Assembly (NCBI GenBank): GCA_029245345.1
Contig: JAQWPM010000017.1
Location: 50,885-114,884 of the forward strand
Source of the DNA: Longimicrobiales bacterium
Lineage (GTDB): Bacteria > Gemmatimonadota > Gemmatimonadetes > Longimicrobiales > Gaopeijiaceae
Reading direction: 5' to 3'
DNA: 64,000 nucleotides
Shown here: piece by piece, positions 9,650-18,626 of the stretch
Position numbering within the stretch: position 1 is the stretch's first letter
Layout: every line of letters begins with the position of its first letter
Notes under the pieces: model-generated
Told to the model about the DNA's origin: nothing
Seen by the model: only the letters and a program-made list of their open reading frames with translations
The model's database searches: none
Program-made: the position numbers and the translations under genes

Positions 9650-12328
9650 CTATCGTCGTCCGTTGCCGTCGCCTGTATCGGCCTTCTCTTCCGGCTCCGG
9701 TTTTGTCCAGAAGTCCTCTGTTCCGGCAGTCCCGCTGGCGAGCGCGCCGTGGTAGAATGCCGCGTTGAAGAGGATGCGGAACGTCCCGCGGGGTTGGCCT
9801 CTCCATTGGGGCTGGAAGCCGACCAGGATCACGTGCCCGTCTCCATACTTCACGTCTACAGCAGCCGCTTGGCCTTGAAGGTGCTCTTCACCCAGTAGGT
9901 AGCCGGACATAAGCGGTGAACCCGCGGGACCGTACGACGCGATCACGGACCCTTCAAAGCCTTCTTCGGTCGTGAACACGGGGCTCCGGTTGAAGAAGAC
10001 CTTCGCGCGATCCGGCATACCGGCCATGACCGGGTGTCCCGTATCTGTGCGGACCTCGAGAATCGAACCGGAAGAGAAAAAGTCCCCCCGCCCGAGACCC
10101 CGAACCACGTTGCTGACCGGGAGGTGGAATTCGTCGATGCATAGGTCCGCCGAGGCACTCAGGCAGACCAGAGTACCACCGGCCTGAACGAAGTTGTCGA
10201 GCTCACGGATGCCTTCTGCTCCAATCCCTCCCACGTATTGGGGTGGAGCGGAGCCGTTTGCGAAGCCATTCATGAGGCTGCCGACACGCTCGGAAGGGAG
10301 CACGATGACATCGTAACGATCTGTGAGTTCGCCCGCGTGGATGTCGGCGTTCCGGACACTTGTGAACGAGAAGCCATGTTCTTCGAGGAGCCATCGGCTC
10401 CAGCCCTCGTCCATGCTGGGCGACCAGGGTCGGTACAGCCCAAGCCGTGCACGTGGCAGCGCTGTGCCGGACGAAGACCCACGGCTCGCCCTGAGGGCCA
10501 GTTCTGATACCAGGGTCTGCGCCGTGGAGTTGTTCAGGTCGGACACCACGTATTGGCCATTCGAGAATCCCACGTTGGCTCCCGCGTCCCAGGCTGCATT
10601 GAGTGCACGGAACGAGTTGTTCTGACCGGGATCCAAGAGTAGGGCACCACCCGAGCCGGTCACGCGCCCGGCTGCAGGCACGATCGCTGCGGCGACCGGG
10701 TTCGAATCGAATCCAACGCCAGGGACGGCATCGAAGCTGGCGGCATCGTCGACATCTGCATCCCACGCCGTGGCCTCCGCTTCCAGCGGAGCCATTGCCG
10801 CCCTGATCCCATCCGTCAGGGGCTGCGTGGCCTCGATGATCTGTACGTCCATCTGATAGCCGAGCGTCCACCCCGCGGCGTCATACGGCTGCTCAGGGGG
10901 GCCCTCCGGGTACTCACGGAGGTCAGGGTAACTCTGCACCTCCAAGACCTGGCGAGCGAGTTCGCCGAACTCCTGGTCGAGGGGCAATACCCACGTCCCA
11001 GCGGCGTGAGTCATCCCTTCGTGAGTGATCTCGGACTCGAGTTCGTACACCCTCAATCCATTGAAGGCGAGGCGTCGGAGAAGGTCCACCGGGGCAACGG
11101 GGTCCCGCTGTTCTTTTGGGATGAAGTACGCATAGGGGGGTGACGACTCATACTTCAGAATCTGATCACGCCCCGACTGGTACCGGTTGTAGAGGATGTC
11201 CTCTCGGTACTTCGCCGCGTAGTCGAGCACCGCGATGGATGCGACGCGCATGTAGTCGACGGCGTCGCCCAAACGCCACCAGCCGCCCTCCCACGGGGAC
11301 GGATACAAAGATTCCGCCCGTAGGTCGCGACGGTCCGCAGGGAAGTCGTTCAGTGTGTAGAAGTGCGGTGTGGCATAACGCCACAGCGCCGTCTCGGTCC
11401 AAAATGCTGCCTGGTTCTGCATCATCGGCATGTAGTCGACGTAGCCGGGATACCATGCGTCGAAGCCAGTGCCCATATGGACCGATCCAGGCATGCCCCG
11501 TGACTCGAGCATCGAAGCGATCGTCATCCCAATCGTGTTCACCGTCCGCGCCATGATGGGGGGCGAGAACGTCGCGATGGGCTCAGCGAACGGAGGCAGC
11601 CAGATCCGCGTGGGGAAGGGGGAGCTCTGGTGATGCACGTAGATGATCTGTGGGTCCCACTCCTGCCATGTGCGGGCGAGTACCCGCGACTCGATCATGT
11701 TCAGCATGTAGGCATCGCGGTTGTTGTCGTGCCCGATGTACTTCTGGTAGAGCGTAGGAAGGCCGGACACCTCGTACTGGGTGCCGACGTTCGACATGTA
11801 CCAGTCCGAGACCATCGTTTGCCCGTCCGGGTTCAGCGACGGCCACAGGACGGTGATGACGTTCTCGCGTATGTCACTGATGCGGGCCTCTTCACTGGAC
11901 ACCAACTCGTATGCCAACTGGATCGTGTGTTGGGCACCGGCGACTTCCGTCGCGTGCAGGCCACCATTCACGTCAACGATGGCCTTGCCTTCCAGGGCGA
12001 GTTCTCTCGCCATCGCGTCGGTCAGGTCGGCCGGGTGCGCGAGCGCGTCCGCGATGTCTCTGTAGTGCTCGACCTGGGCCAGATTGTCCGGCGACGAGAT
12101 GAGAGCGATCCACCACTCTCTGCCTTCAGACGTGCGGCCTGTCGGCAGCATCATGATCCGATCTGAAGCCGCGTCCAATCGCTGGAAGTAGTCCACCGAC
12201 TGCTCGTAGGTGGCGAGATGGAAGTCAGCGCCAGGTATGAAGCCCAAGACGGACTCGGGCGTCGGGATCTGAGCGGTGAGGGGGGCCGCTAAAACGGCGA
12301 CTGCGACGAGGGTGAAGACGGTGCGCAC
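9650..12328 (-). CDS. Secreted M14-family metallocarboxypeptidase
   Basis: An 892-residue zinc carboxypeptidase-type protein. The signal peptide ends at PLTAQ. The M14 zinc motif HxxE is seen as HATE (His125, Glu128), followed by the NPDG segment that supplies substrate-binding residues. The C-terminal third (from about residue 580) resembles a class I glutamine-amidotransferase-like fold, as in other long M14 proteins of this type. The GTG at 12328 puts the signal peptide at the very N-terminus. An upstream ATG at 12418 has a good Shine-Dalgarno (AAGGGGG) but adds 30 residues unlike a signal peptide, so the start is uncertain. The gene is divergent from the copper two-component system. Confidence 0.85.
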   Translation of the reverse strand: MRTVFTLVAVAVLAAPLTAQIPTPESVLGFIPGADFHLATYEQSVDYFQRLDAASDRIMMLPTGRTSEGREWWIALISSPDNLAQVEHYRDIADALAHPADLTDAMARELALEGKAIVDVNGGLHATEVAGAQHTIQLAYELVSSEEARISDIRENVITVLWPSLNPDGQTMVSDWYMSNVGTQYEVSGLPTLYQKYIGHDNNRDAYMLNMIESRVLARTWQEWDPQIIYVHHQSSPFPTRIWLPPFAEPIATFSPPIMARTVNTIGMTIASMLESRGMPGSVHMGTGFDAWYPGYVDYMPMMQNQAAFWTETALWRYATPHFYTLNDFPADRRDLRAESLYPSPWEGGWWRLGDAVDYMRVASIAVLDYAAKYREDILYNRYQSGRDQILKYESSPPYAYFIPKEQRDPVAPVDLLRRLAFNGLRVYELESEITHEGMTHAAGTWVLPLDQEFGELARQVLEVQSYPDLREYPEGPPEQPYDAAGWTLGYQMDVQIIEATQPLTDGIRAAMAPLEAEATAWDADVDDAASFDAVPGVGFDSNPVAAAIVPAAGRVTGSGGALLLDPGQNNSFRALNAAWDAGANVGFSNGQYVVSDLNNSTAQTLVSELALRASRGSSSGTALPRARLGLYRPWSPSMDEGWSRWLLEEHGFSFTSVRNADIHAGELTDRYDVIVLPSERVGSLMNGFANGSAPPQYVGGIGAEGIRELDNFVQAGGTLVCLSASADLCIDEFHLPVSNVVRGLGRGDFFSSGSILEVRTDTGHPVMAGMPDRAKVFFNRSPVFTTEEGFEGSVIASYGPAGSPLMSGYLLGEEHLQGQAAAVDVKYGDGHVILVGFQPQWRGQPRGTFRILFNAAFYHGALASGTAGTEDFWTKPEPEEKADTGDGNGRR

Positions 12329-12427
12329 GGCGAAAGACCTGTCTAAGTGGACGCGTTGCGGAAGGTGCCCGCATGTATGGGCTCCCGCCAGCCTCGTCGG
12401 TGCTTTTAGCTGCATCATGAAGCCCCC

Positions 12428-12476
12428 TTCATCTTAGCTTCACGGTGCGTTCACCCACGAGATCGCGTATTGATTA
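12428..12476 (+). promoter_or_regulatory. Three TTCA direct repeats, 11-bp period, before the two-component operon
   Basis: TTCA occurs at 12428, 12439 and 12450, exactly one helical turn apart on the plus strand. Sixteen nt after the start of the last copy comes the AT-containing run CGTATTGATTA (12466-12476), a plausible -10 region, and the regulator gene starts at 12531. Tandem repeats at 11-bp spacing are the usual target of OmpR/PhoB-type regulators, so this is read as an autoregulatory site for the adjacent regulator. The same layout recurs twice at 18645-18702. Positions are read directly; binding is inferred. Confidence 0.62.
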
Positions 12477-12530
12477 GGCGCGTCGTGCCCGGACCCAGCA
12501 CGTACACATTATCCGTGGATACGAAAACCG

Positions 12531-13211
12531 GTGAGAATCCTCGTAGTCGAAGACGACAAGAAGGTGGCGAGCTTCCTCGAGAAGGGGCTGCGCGAAGAGG
12601 GCTATTCCGTCGACACGTCGAACGACGGGGACGACGGATTGCTTAAGGCCCGTGTGCACGAGTACGACCTCCTCTTGCTCGATGTGATGCTGCCTGGGAA
12701 GAGCGGCTTTGAAATAGTACGCGAGCTGAGGGCCGCTCAGTCTACCGTGCCCGTCTTGATGCTGACCGCGCGTGACGCCAAGGAGGACGTGGTACTGGGC
12801 CTCGACGCGGGCGCCGACGACTATCTGACGAAGCCGTTCGGGTTCGATGAACTCCTGGCGCGGGTCAGGGCGCTGCTTCGTCGCGGTGGGGCCTCGCGCC
12901 CGGATCGCCTCATCTACGACGACGTCGAACTCGATCGGGTGACCCATCGTGCGGATCGCCGGGGGGTAAAGCTCAACCTTACCCCCAAGGAGTTCCAGCT
13001 TCTGGAGTTCTTCATGCTCAGCCCTGAGCGTGTGGTCCGTCGCACCGAACTCTTGGAGAAGGTTTGGGACCTCCACTTCGACCCCATGAGCAATGTCGTC
13101 GACGTACATGTCGGTCATCTGCGGGGCAAGCTGAAGGAGGCCGGCGAGGGGCCCCTCGTGCATACGGTTCGAGGTGTGGGCTACGTGTTTCATCGCGACG
13201 AGCCTGAATGA
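12531..13211 (+). CDS. OmpR/PhoB-family response regulator, copper-responsive type
   Basis: A 226-residue two-domain regulator. Receiver domain residues 1-118 have the acidic pocket EDD (7-9), phospho-acceptor Asp51 in LLLDVMLPGKSG, Thr in MLTARD and Lys in LTKPFGFDEL. Residues about 125-224 are a winged-helix DNA-binding domain, with the NLTPKEFQLLEF and VDVHVGHLRGKL signatures of the OmpR class. It starts with GTG at 12531 and overlaps the kinase start by ATGA. Flanking copper-resistance genes place it with CopR/CusR/PcoR regulators. The TTCA arrays near it and upstream of the oxidase operon are the likely binding sites. The family is certain; copper as signal is from context. Confidence 0.93.
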   Translation: MRILVVEDDKKVASFLEKGLREEGYSVDTSNDGDDGLLKARVHEYDLLLLDVMLPGKSGFEIVRELRAAQSTVPVLMLTARDAKEDVVLGLDAGADDYLTKPFGFDELLARVRALLRRGGASRPDRLIYDDVELDRVTHRADRRGVKLNLTPKEFQLLEFFMLSPERVVRRTELLEKVWDLHFDPMSNVVDVHVGHLRGKLKEAGEGPLVHTVRGVGYVFHRDEPE

Positions 13212-14644
13212 CACGTTCTTTCCGCTTTCAGCTTGCTGTACGCGCCTCGGTTGCGGCGGTCGTCGGGCTCGTCGCCTTGTCCGTCGTTTCGCTGATCACC
13301 CTGCGTGCGCTCCTGGATCAAGAACTCAATTCTTCGATCCTGAACGTCGCGTCCATCCAAGCTGCCTCCCTCGCGGATGGCCCCGACGGTGCGATGCACT
13401 TCCATGAATGGGACCTGACCGCGGACGAAGCGGCTTCGGTGAGGGATCTCATTCGGTACGCCCAGGTTTGGGACGCGGACGGACGCAGCTTGCTGCGAAG
13501 CCAGTATATGAATTCCGACCTGTCGCCGGATGCGGGAGCGCTGGCGGTGGCATCGGCAGGTGAATTGGTGTGGGCCGCGCAGGACTTCGAAGGCTCACCC
13601 GTACGTACGCTCTTCTACCCCCTCGAAAGACTCGGAGCCCAGCACGAAGCCCATGTGCTCCAGATAGCCGCACCGTTGTCCGGCCGCGACGATATGTTGG
13701 CGCGCGCGGGAGCGTTCCTTGCGGCCCTCACGGCGCTTTTGGGGGCGGCGACGTTCGCAGGGTCGTGGTGGCTGGCGAGTAGCGCGGTCCGGCCCATCCA
13801 CGAAGTCATAGACCAGGCCGAAGAAATCGAGGCCCGCTCACTTGGTCGGGGCATCCAGGCGTACGCAGACACAGTCGAATACCGCCGTCTCGTCGAGGTG
13901 CTGAATACGATGCTCGCCAGGATCCAAGGGGCCTTCGAGACGCAAAGGCGGTTCGCTGCGGATGCGAGCCACGAGTTGAGGTCGCCACTCACCGCCATGC
14001 GCGGGGAACTCGAGCTCGCGTTGCGGCGCGATCGTGACTCCGAGGAATACGTGCGCGTGTTGGAAAGCACGCTCGAAGAGGTCCTCCGGCTCTCCACCAT
14101 CACCGAGGACCTCCTCACGCTCGCTCGGTCGGACGCCGGTGCGATGCGACCTCGACTCGAGATCGCGGATGCTACGGAAGTAGTCTCGGGCGTCGTCGAG
14201 CGCCTGCGCGCCAAGGCTGACGAAAAAGAGATCGATCTCATCTTCACCGCCCAGCCTGGACTGACTGGGATGATCGACTCAGGGCTCCTTGGTCAGGCGG
14301 CGTGGAACTTCCTCGACAACGCACTGAAGTTCACACCACTGGGCGGGAACGTCGCCGTCGAGATGAGAGAGTCTGGCGCGTCTCTGATGCTCTCGGTCGA
14401 AGACAGCGGACCTGGTCTCGGCTCGGCGGACCCCAGCACCTTCTTCGAACGCTTCTACCGTGCGGATTCCGCGCGCACGCATGGTCCCGAGGGCGGTGGT
14501 ACCGGTCTTGGCCTCGCGATCGTGAAGGCGGTAGCCGAAGCGCACGATGGCAGTGCGTCCGCTGAGAATCGCCTCCAAGGCGGTGCTCGTTTTGTTCTTT
14601 CCCTCCCTTCCACGCCGCCTGACCGGCGAGGAGATGACTCATGA
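13208..14644 (+). CDS. Heavy-metal-type sensor histidine kinase
   Basis: A 478-residue membrane sensor kinase. Transmembrane segments at about residues 10-33 and 160-188 bracket a periplasmic sensing domain of about 125 residues. HAMP follows (about 185-240), then the HisKA box with phospho-acceptor His255 in DASHELRSPLTAMRGELE, then HATPase_c with N box WNFLDNALKFTP, DSGPGLG and GGGTGLGLAIVKAV. This matches the CusS/CopS/PcoS layout. It overlaps the response regulator gene by 4 bases, so they are translationally coupled. Its 3-prime end overlaps the tail of a short minus-strand ORF at 14639. Copper as the stimulus is inferred from the neighbours. Confidence 0.93.
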   Translation: MTRSFRFQLAVRASVAAVVGLVALSVVSLITLRALLDQELNSSILNVASIQAASLADGPDGAMHFHEWDLTADEAASVRDLIRYAQVWDADGRSLLRSQYMNSDLSPDAGALAVASAGELVWAAQDFEGSPVRTLFYPLERLGAQHEAHVLQIAAPLSGRDDMLARAGAFLAALTALLGAATFAGSWWLASSAVRPIHEVIDQAEEIEARSLGRGIQAYADTVEYRRLVEVLNTMLARIQGAFETQRRFAADASHELRSPLTAMRGELELALRRDRDSEEYVRVLESTLEEVLRLSTITEDLLTLARSDAGAMRPRLEIADATEVVSGVVERLRAKADEKEIDLIFTAQPGLTGMIDSGLLGQAAWNFLDNALKFTPLGGNVAVEMRESGASLMLSVEDSGPGLGSADPSTFFERFYRADSARTHGPEGGGTGLGLAIVKAVAEAHDGSASAENRLQGGARFVLSLPSTPPDRRGDDS

Positions 14645-14722
14645 AGACACGGCGGTGAGGATCGACGCAGCTCCTACGAGTGCGACGGCTCCGAACAGTC
14701 GAGTCAGGTGTCTTCGCATCAT
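14639..14722 (-). CDS. 27-residue signal-peptide-like ORF at the end of the copper operon
   Basis: A 27-codon ORF reading leftwards just after CopD, with AGGAGG five bases before a tandem ATG-ATG. The product has a basic start (MMRRH), a hydrophobic core rich in Ala, Val, Leu and Gly, and a small-residue tail ending ILTAVSS. This looks like a signal peptide or a minimal membrane peptide. It lies 55 bases downstream of the CopD stop on the same strand and would be the last gene of the oxidase-CopB-CopC-CopD transcript. The strong ribosome site argues that it is translated. No family recognised; its last 6 bases overlap the sensor kinase gene end. Confidence 0.45.
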   Translation of the reverse strand: MMRRHLTRLFGAVALVGAASILTAVSS

Positions 14723-14777
14723 TTTTCCTCCTAGCAAGAACGCGCCGGACCGGAGTGGCCCGAAGCTTCGGTATTCA

Positions 14778-15683
14778 TCAGTGGTCCATCGGTGACATGC
14801 GCACCAACAGTGCGGTAACGAGGAGCACGGCCTGAGCGACGAGCAGCTCGAAGGCCGCCGCTTTGCGCATCTGCTCGTTGCCCTGACGGGTCCCCAGTCG
14901 AGGTGTGAGCACCTTGTAGTTCAGCCCGCCCAACGCGAGCACGATCCCGACTAGCCCTAGCTTCAGCAGGAGTGTGCGTCCGTAGTTGGTCGAGAAGAGC
15001 GAGCCTATCGACGGCAGGTGGAGCCATGCCGCGAACGTTCCAGTCAGCGCGAGAGTGCCGACGCTGGCCATGGCCACGAGCGAAAAAACCGGCACGAGGG
15101 CTGGCAGTAGGGACGTCGCGTCCGGTGACTCTCGCCGCCACGTCCGATCCAGGTAGAAGACCACCGCCAATCCGCCCATCCAGCCGCCGGCTGCCCACAC
15201 GTGCATCGCATCCGCGACTAGGGCGAGCGCCCTCAGATTCTCCTCCCCCGCCGCATGGCCCGTGAGGCCTGGGAACGCGCCCAGAGCGAACAGGATCGGA
15301 GTCGCCGCCCACCAACCTGCTTGTTTCCCGGCTCTCGCGGCGAAAAGTGCAATGACGGACAGGACCGAGCCTGCGGTCGCCCACATCCAAACACGTCCCC
15401 AAGCTGTGGCACCCAGCAGTAGCCGGGCGTCCTCGGTCCAGGGCGCAAAAGGATCTCTGAAGTCCTGAAGCTGCCGGACGAAGTAGAGGCCCATCGCGAG
15501 CGGGAGCAGAAGCGCGGCAGCAGACGCGAGCTGCGCCGTGTTGAGCCTGAGCCATTCGGGGGAGGGGTCCTCCCCCGAATGGACTCTGGGCAAAATGACC
15601 CAGCGCGCCAGAGTTGCTCCGGTCGTGAGGGCGAGCCCCGCGAACAGGACCCACCCCGTAAGCGCGCTGAAGGCTCCAGCCAC
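14778..15683 (-). CDS. copD: CopD-family copper resistance membrane protein
   Basis: A polytopic inner-membrane protein of 301 residues with about eight hydrophobic helices. It belongs to the CopD/YebZ family that works with periplasmic CopC in copper handling, probably import of copper into the cytoplasm or membrane. Family-like features are the paired His and Trp in GHAAGEENLRALALVADAMHVWAAGGWMGG (written here only in part: GHAAGEEN, then DAMHVWAAGGW). It starts 3 bases after the CopC stop, so the two are co-translated. A perfect 14-bp inverted repeat lies at 15552-15582, about 34 codons into the gene. Confident family call. Confidence 0.88.
   Translation of the reverse strand: MAGAFSALTGWVLFAGLALTTGATLARWVILPRVHSGEDPSPEWLRLNTAQLASAAALLLPLAMGLYFVRQLQDFRDPFAPWTEDARLLLGATAWGRVWMWATAGSVLSVIALFAARAGKQAGWWAATPILFALGAFPGLTGHAAGEENLRALALVADAMHVWAAGGWMGGLAVVFYLDRTWRRESPDATSLLPALVPVFSLVAMASVGTLALTGTFAAWLHLPSIGSLFSTNYGRTLLLKLGLVGIVLALGGLNYKVLTPRLGTRQGNEQMRKAAAFELLVAQAVLLVTALLVRMSPMDH
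15552..15582. repeat. Perfect 14-bp inverted repeat inside copD
   Basis: CCATTCGGGGGAGG at 15552-15565 is followed by a 3-base spacer and its exact reverse complement at 15569-15582. In the mRNA this would be a very stable hairpin with a GC-rich stem, about 100 bases into the CopD coding region. It encodes ordinary CopD residues (HSGEDPSPEW) in the expected frame. It could slow ribosomes or trim the transcript between CopC and CopD. No T-run follows, so it is not a classical terminator. Confidence 0.8.
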
Positions 15684-15686
15684 TGT

Positions 15687-16076
15687 TTACTGGCCGGTCA
15701 CCGTGAACGCGAAGGTCTCACGCACCACGTGCCCGTCGGCGCCCATGCCTCTCCATGCGACGGAGTAGCTCCCAGCCGGAAGGGCACCGTGCGTAGCGAC
15801 GGAGAACACACGCTCGTCTTCGGCGTCCTGCTGGATGTCCATGGTGTGGATGGGCTCTTCGTCGGCATCGAGAAGCCTGATGGACGTCGTGCCTTCCGAG
15901 GGTGCTTCGGTGAACCACAGGCGGATCTCGGTGACGTTCTCTGCGCTCGCGTCGGCAACCGGCGCCGACTTGCTGAGCGCGAAGTGGATCTCGCTCTCGG
16001 AAACGGGACTCGTAGCGGCAGCGAGCCCGCCTACCAGGAGTGCTGTTGTCAGCAGGCCTTTGAATGTCTTCTTCAT
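15687..16076 (-). CDS. copC: CopC-family periplasmic copper-binding protein
   Basis: A 129-residue secreted protein. The signal peptide starts MKKTFKGLLTTALLVGG and the mature part is a single CopC beta-sandwich (YobA/CopC, about 100 residues). Copper-ligand candidates are the His near the mature N-terminus (SEIHFALSKSAP, equivalent to the family's AHAHL start) and the C-terminal DGH in GADGHVVRETF. The N-terminal ligand region has only one His, where classical CopC often has more, so its copper site may be of a minimal type. The ATG at 16076 has GAGGAA at good distance; the frame is open to 16211 but that part overlaps CopB. It lies between CopB and CopD. Confidence 0.86.
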   Translation of the reverse strand: MKKTFKGLLTTALLVGGLAAATSPVSESEIHFALSKSAPVADASAENVTEIRLWFTEAPSEGTTSIRLLDADEEPIHTMDIQQDAEDERVFSVATHGALPAGSYSVAWRGMGADGHVVRETFAFTVTGQ

Positions 16077-16117
16077 GTTGTCGATTCCTCGGATTGGTAT
16101 GCCGGTGACCCGGCGGG

Positions 16118-16831
16118 CTAATAGATCAATCGTAGTCCTGCGCCTATTCGGAGGCCGTTCAACTCGATGCCTCCGGGCACGGGTGTCCTGAGGTCCTTCT
16201 CCCTGACCCAAGTGAGATCCACGTAGGGCGCGAATTTGCGGCGAATTTCGTAGCGAGTACGCAGGCCCAGTCCCAACGAAGCGATGCCGGCGGCCAGGTC
16301 CAATTCGTCGTCTGCAGTGAGCAACCAGTCGACCTCGCCTTCGAGTGTGAGCACGAGGCGCTGTGTCAGATAGAGATCGTTTTCAGCGTCCAGCCGGAGG
16401 CTCGGCTTGCCGCTGTCGCTCACGAACCCGAAGAGGCCGACCTCGAACCAGTAAGGAGCAAGGCCCATGAGCCCGACCGTCAGATACCCCTGGGATGTGG
16501 GCTTAAAATCGTGACGGTATCCTACGACGATGTCCCAAAAACGGCGGGCATAGTGGCCATAGAGGAGCATTGTCTCGAATTCGTCGAGTTCGCTCTCCGC
16601 GCCCTCGCCTGATGTGCTCCACCAGAGCCGGTCGAAGTCCGTCCCGATCCAGCCAGACGCATTCCACCGACCTACGGTTGATCCTGCGGAAGATGCGGCA
16701 TCCACGTCCAGCATCGAGTGGTGGAAAATCGCGTTGCCCATTTCCTGCGCGGAGACGTGCTCCGGTGCGGTCAGGAATGATGCGACCATAAAGGCGCACA
16801 GAAACCCGGCCGCCACGCATCCACGCCTCAT
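16118..16831 (-). CDS. copB: CopB-family outer-membrane copper resistance protein
   Basis: A 237-residue outer-membrane barrel of the CopB/PcoB family. The signal peptide is near MRRGCVAAGFLCAFM. Family hallmarks are WNASGWIGTDFDRLWW near the start of the barrel, the GLAPYWFEVGLFGFVSD segment, LTQRLVLTLEGEVDW and LGLRTRYEIRRKFAPYVDL close to the end. Many CopB proteins carry a long Met/His-rich N-terminal insert; this one lacks it and is at the short end of the family. The ATG at 16831 overlaps the multicopper oxidase stop (ATGA), indicating translational coupling. Partner of the oxidase in periplasmic copper detoxification. Confidence 0.9.
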   Translation of the reverse strand: MRRGCVAAGFLCAFMVASFLTAPEHVSAQEMGNAIFHHSMLDVDAASSAGSTVGRWNASGWIGTDFDRLWWSTSGEGAESELDEFETMLLYGHYARRFWDIVVGYRHDFKPTSQGYLTVGLMGLAPYWFEVGLFGFVSDSGKPSLRLDAENDLYLTQRLVLTLEGEVDWLLTADDELDLAAGIASLGLGLRTRYEIRRKFAPYVDLTWVREKDLRTPVPGGIELNGLRIGAGLRLIY

Positions 16832-18501
16832 GACGGGTCCTCTGCGTTCTGGGCAGCGACTTCGACCCGGACGAACATTCCGGTCATCATGTGATAGAGC
16901 AGGTGGCAGTGAAAAGCCCACGCGCCCGGTTCGTCGAAGGTCAGGTGCGCCTCAACGGTTTCATTCGGCGGCACGCTGATGGTGTGCTTTCGAGGCGCGA
17001 AGGCTGCGGGGCTGCCGTTCTGAAGCTCCATAAACACACCATGAAGATGCATGGGGTGCTCCATCATCGTCTCGTTCGTCATGATGAGCCGGACGCGCTC
17101 CCCCACCGTCAAACGAATGGGGTCCGACTGAGACAGCTTCTTGTCGTTGAGCGTCCAGAAATATCGCTCCATGTCGCCTGTAAGTCTGAGCACGACGTCT
17201 CGCGTGGGCTCACGTACATCCCGGTTCGGTTCGAACGCGACCAGGTCCGAGTAAGCCAGCTTTTTGAGGTCCCCTTCCATGGTGTGACCCATGGCGGCGT
17301 GATCCATCTCAGACATGTCCCCGCTCATGTCCATGCCGGGCATATCCATGCCGGGCATGGACATCTCGGACATGTCCATGCCGGGCATCATCGCCATGGT
17401 GCGTAGCGGGCGCTCGTCCAAGGCGGGCACTTCTGCTTCGCCACCTTCAGCTTCGGCCAGGGTGCCGCGCGCAAAGCCTGAACGATCCATCGATTGGGCG
17501 AAGATCGTGTACGCAGTTCCTGTCTCAGGCCGGACGATGACGTCGTAGGTCTCGGCAACGGCAATGCGGAATTCATCCACTCGCACGGGCTCGACGTCCT
17601 GACCGTCCGCTTGCACTACGGTCATCTTGAGGCCGGGGATCTTCACGTCGAAGAACGACATCGCCGCTGCGTTGATGAAGCGGAGGCGGACCCGTTCACC
17701 GTCCTGAAATAGACCCGTCCAGTTGTCCGCCGGCACCTTGCCGTTGAGCAGGTAGCTATACGTGGCGCCGGTAACGTCAGCGATGTCCGTCGGATCCATA
17801 CGCATGCCGCCCCAACTTGTCCGGTCGCGAACGGTCGCGCCGGCGTCGTCGAAGAGACCGCTCACGAAGCCCGGAAGCGTGCGCTTTCCGTAGTTGTAGT
17901 ATGCGCCGTTGCCCTTGAGGTTGCGCAGGACGTCCATGGGGTCCTCGTCCGTCCAGTCCGAGAGGACGATGGTGTGCTCCCGGTCGTACCGAACGGGGTC
18001 GTCCTCTGCGGGGTCGATCACGAGGGGCGCGTACATTCCCTGCTGCTCCTGGCCACCGGAGTGGCTGTGGTACCAGTAGGTGCCCGCCTGTCGAACATCG
18101 AATCGATACGTGAACGTCTCGCCCGGCTTGATACCGTCGTAGCTGAATCCCGGCACACCATCCATGTCGGCTGGCACGAGGAGCCCATGCCAGTGGATCG
18201 ACGTGTCTTCGTCGAGGTGGTTCGTGACGCGCAGGATCGCCTCCTGGCCTTCACGCAGCCGAAGCAGCGGGCCGGGGATCATCTCGTTGATCATGGGCGC
18301 CGTTCCGGTGCGGTCTCCGATCCGGACACCGCCCCGGTCGATCACCAGGTCGTATTCTACGGCGCGGGGAGCCGCTGCGTTTTTGGGCGCCACTGCTGCG
18401 AAAAGCGAACGTGGCGAGGCGCCGAGCGCGGTTGTCGCGGTGATTCCAGCGGCGATGCGGACGAAGTCGCGGCGCCCGAGAGGTAGCGATGAATCTGTCA
18501 T
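16828..18501 (-). CDS. pcoA: Tat-exported multicopper oxidase, copper-resistance type (PcoA/CopA)
   Basis: A 557-residue periplasmic laccase-like oxidase that oxidises Cu+ to the less toxic Cu2+. A twin-arginine signal (LGRRDFVRIAAG) opens the protein. All four copper motifs are present: HWHG (His103, His105), WYHSHSG (His145, His147), HPMHLHG (His482, 485, 487) and HCHLLYH (His531, Cys532, His533, His537) with a late Met as axial ligand. A Met/Asp/Ser-rich segment at about residues 367-410 has repeated PGMDM units, typical of Cu+-loading segments in this family. It is the first gene of the leftward copper operon; an array of TTCA repeats lies upstream. Confidence 0.95.
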   Translation of the reverse strand: MTDSSLPLGRRDFVRIAAGITATTALGASPRSLFAAVAPKNAAAPRAVEYDLVIDRGGVRIGDRTGTAPMINEMIPGPLLRLREGQEAILRVTNHLDEDTSIHWHGLLVPADMDGVPGFSYDGIKPGETFTYRFDVRQAGTYWYHSHSGGQEQQGMYAPLVIDPAEDDPVRYDREHTIVLSDWTDEDPMDVLRNLKGNGAYYNYGKRTLPGFVSGLFDDAGATVRDRTSWGGMRMDPTDIADVTGATYSYLLNGKVPADNWTGLFQDGERVRLRFINAAAMSFFDVKIPGLKMTVVQADGQDVEPVRVDEFRIAVAETYDVIVRPETGTAYTIFAQSMDRSGFARGTLAEAEGGEAEVPALDERPLRTMAMMPGMDMSEMSMPGMDMPGMDMSGDMSEMDHAAMGHTMEGDLKKLAYSDLVAFEPNRDVREPTRDVVLRLTGDMERYFWTLNDKKLSQSDPIRLTVGERVRLIMTNETMMEHPMHLHGVFMELQNGSPAAFAPRKHTISVPPNETVEAHLTFDEPGAWAFHCHLLYHMMTGMFVRVEVAAQNAEDPS

Positions 18502-18626
18502 CTCGGGGCACTTCGCCAGGCAGTGGACTGGGTCGCGCGCGCGACTGACTTCTGCGCGCGCCCGACATCGGCGGAACGTTGGACCAAGGGAGGATCTCCG
18601 GGCAGTAGAGCATTCTTGTTACGAAG

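Noticed and set aside
17273..17398. Direct repeats in the multicopper oxidase gene
   Set aside because: They encode the Met-rich PGMDM units expected in copper-resistance oxidases and are not a separate repeat element.
18533..18561. Alternating CG runs as an operator or Z-DNA switch
   Set aside because: Only 12 and 8 bases long in GC-rich DNA; no comparison supports a function.
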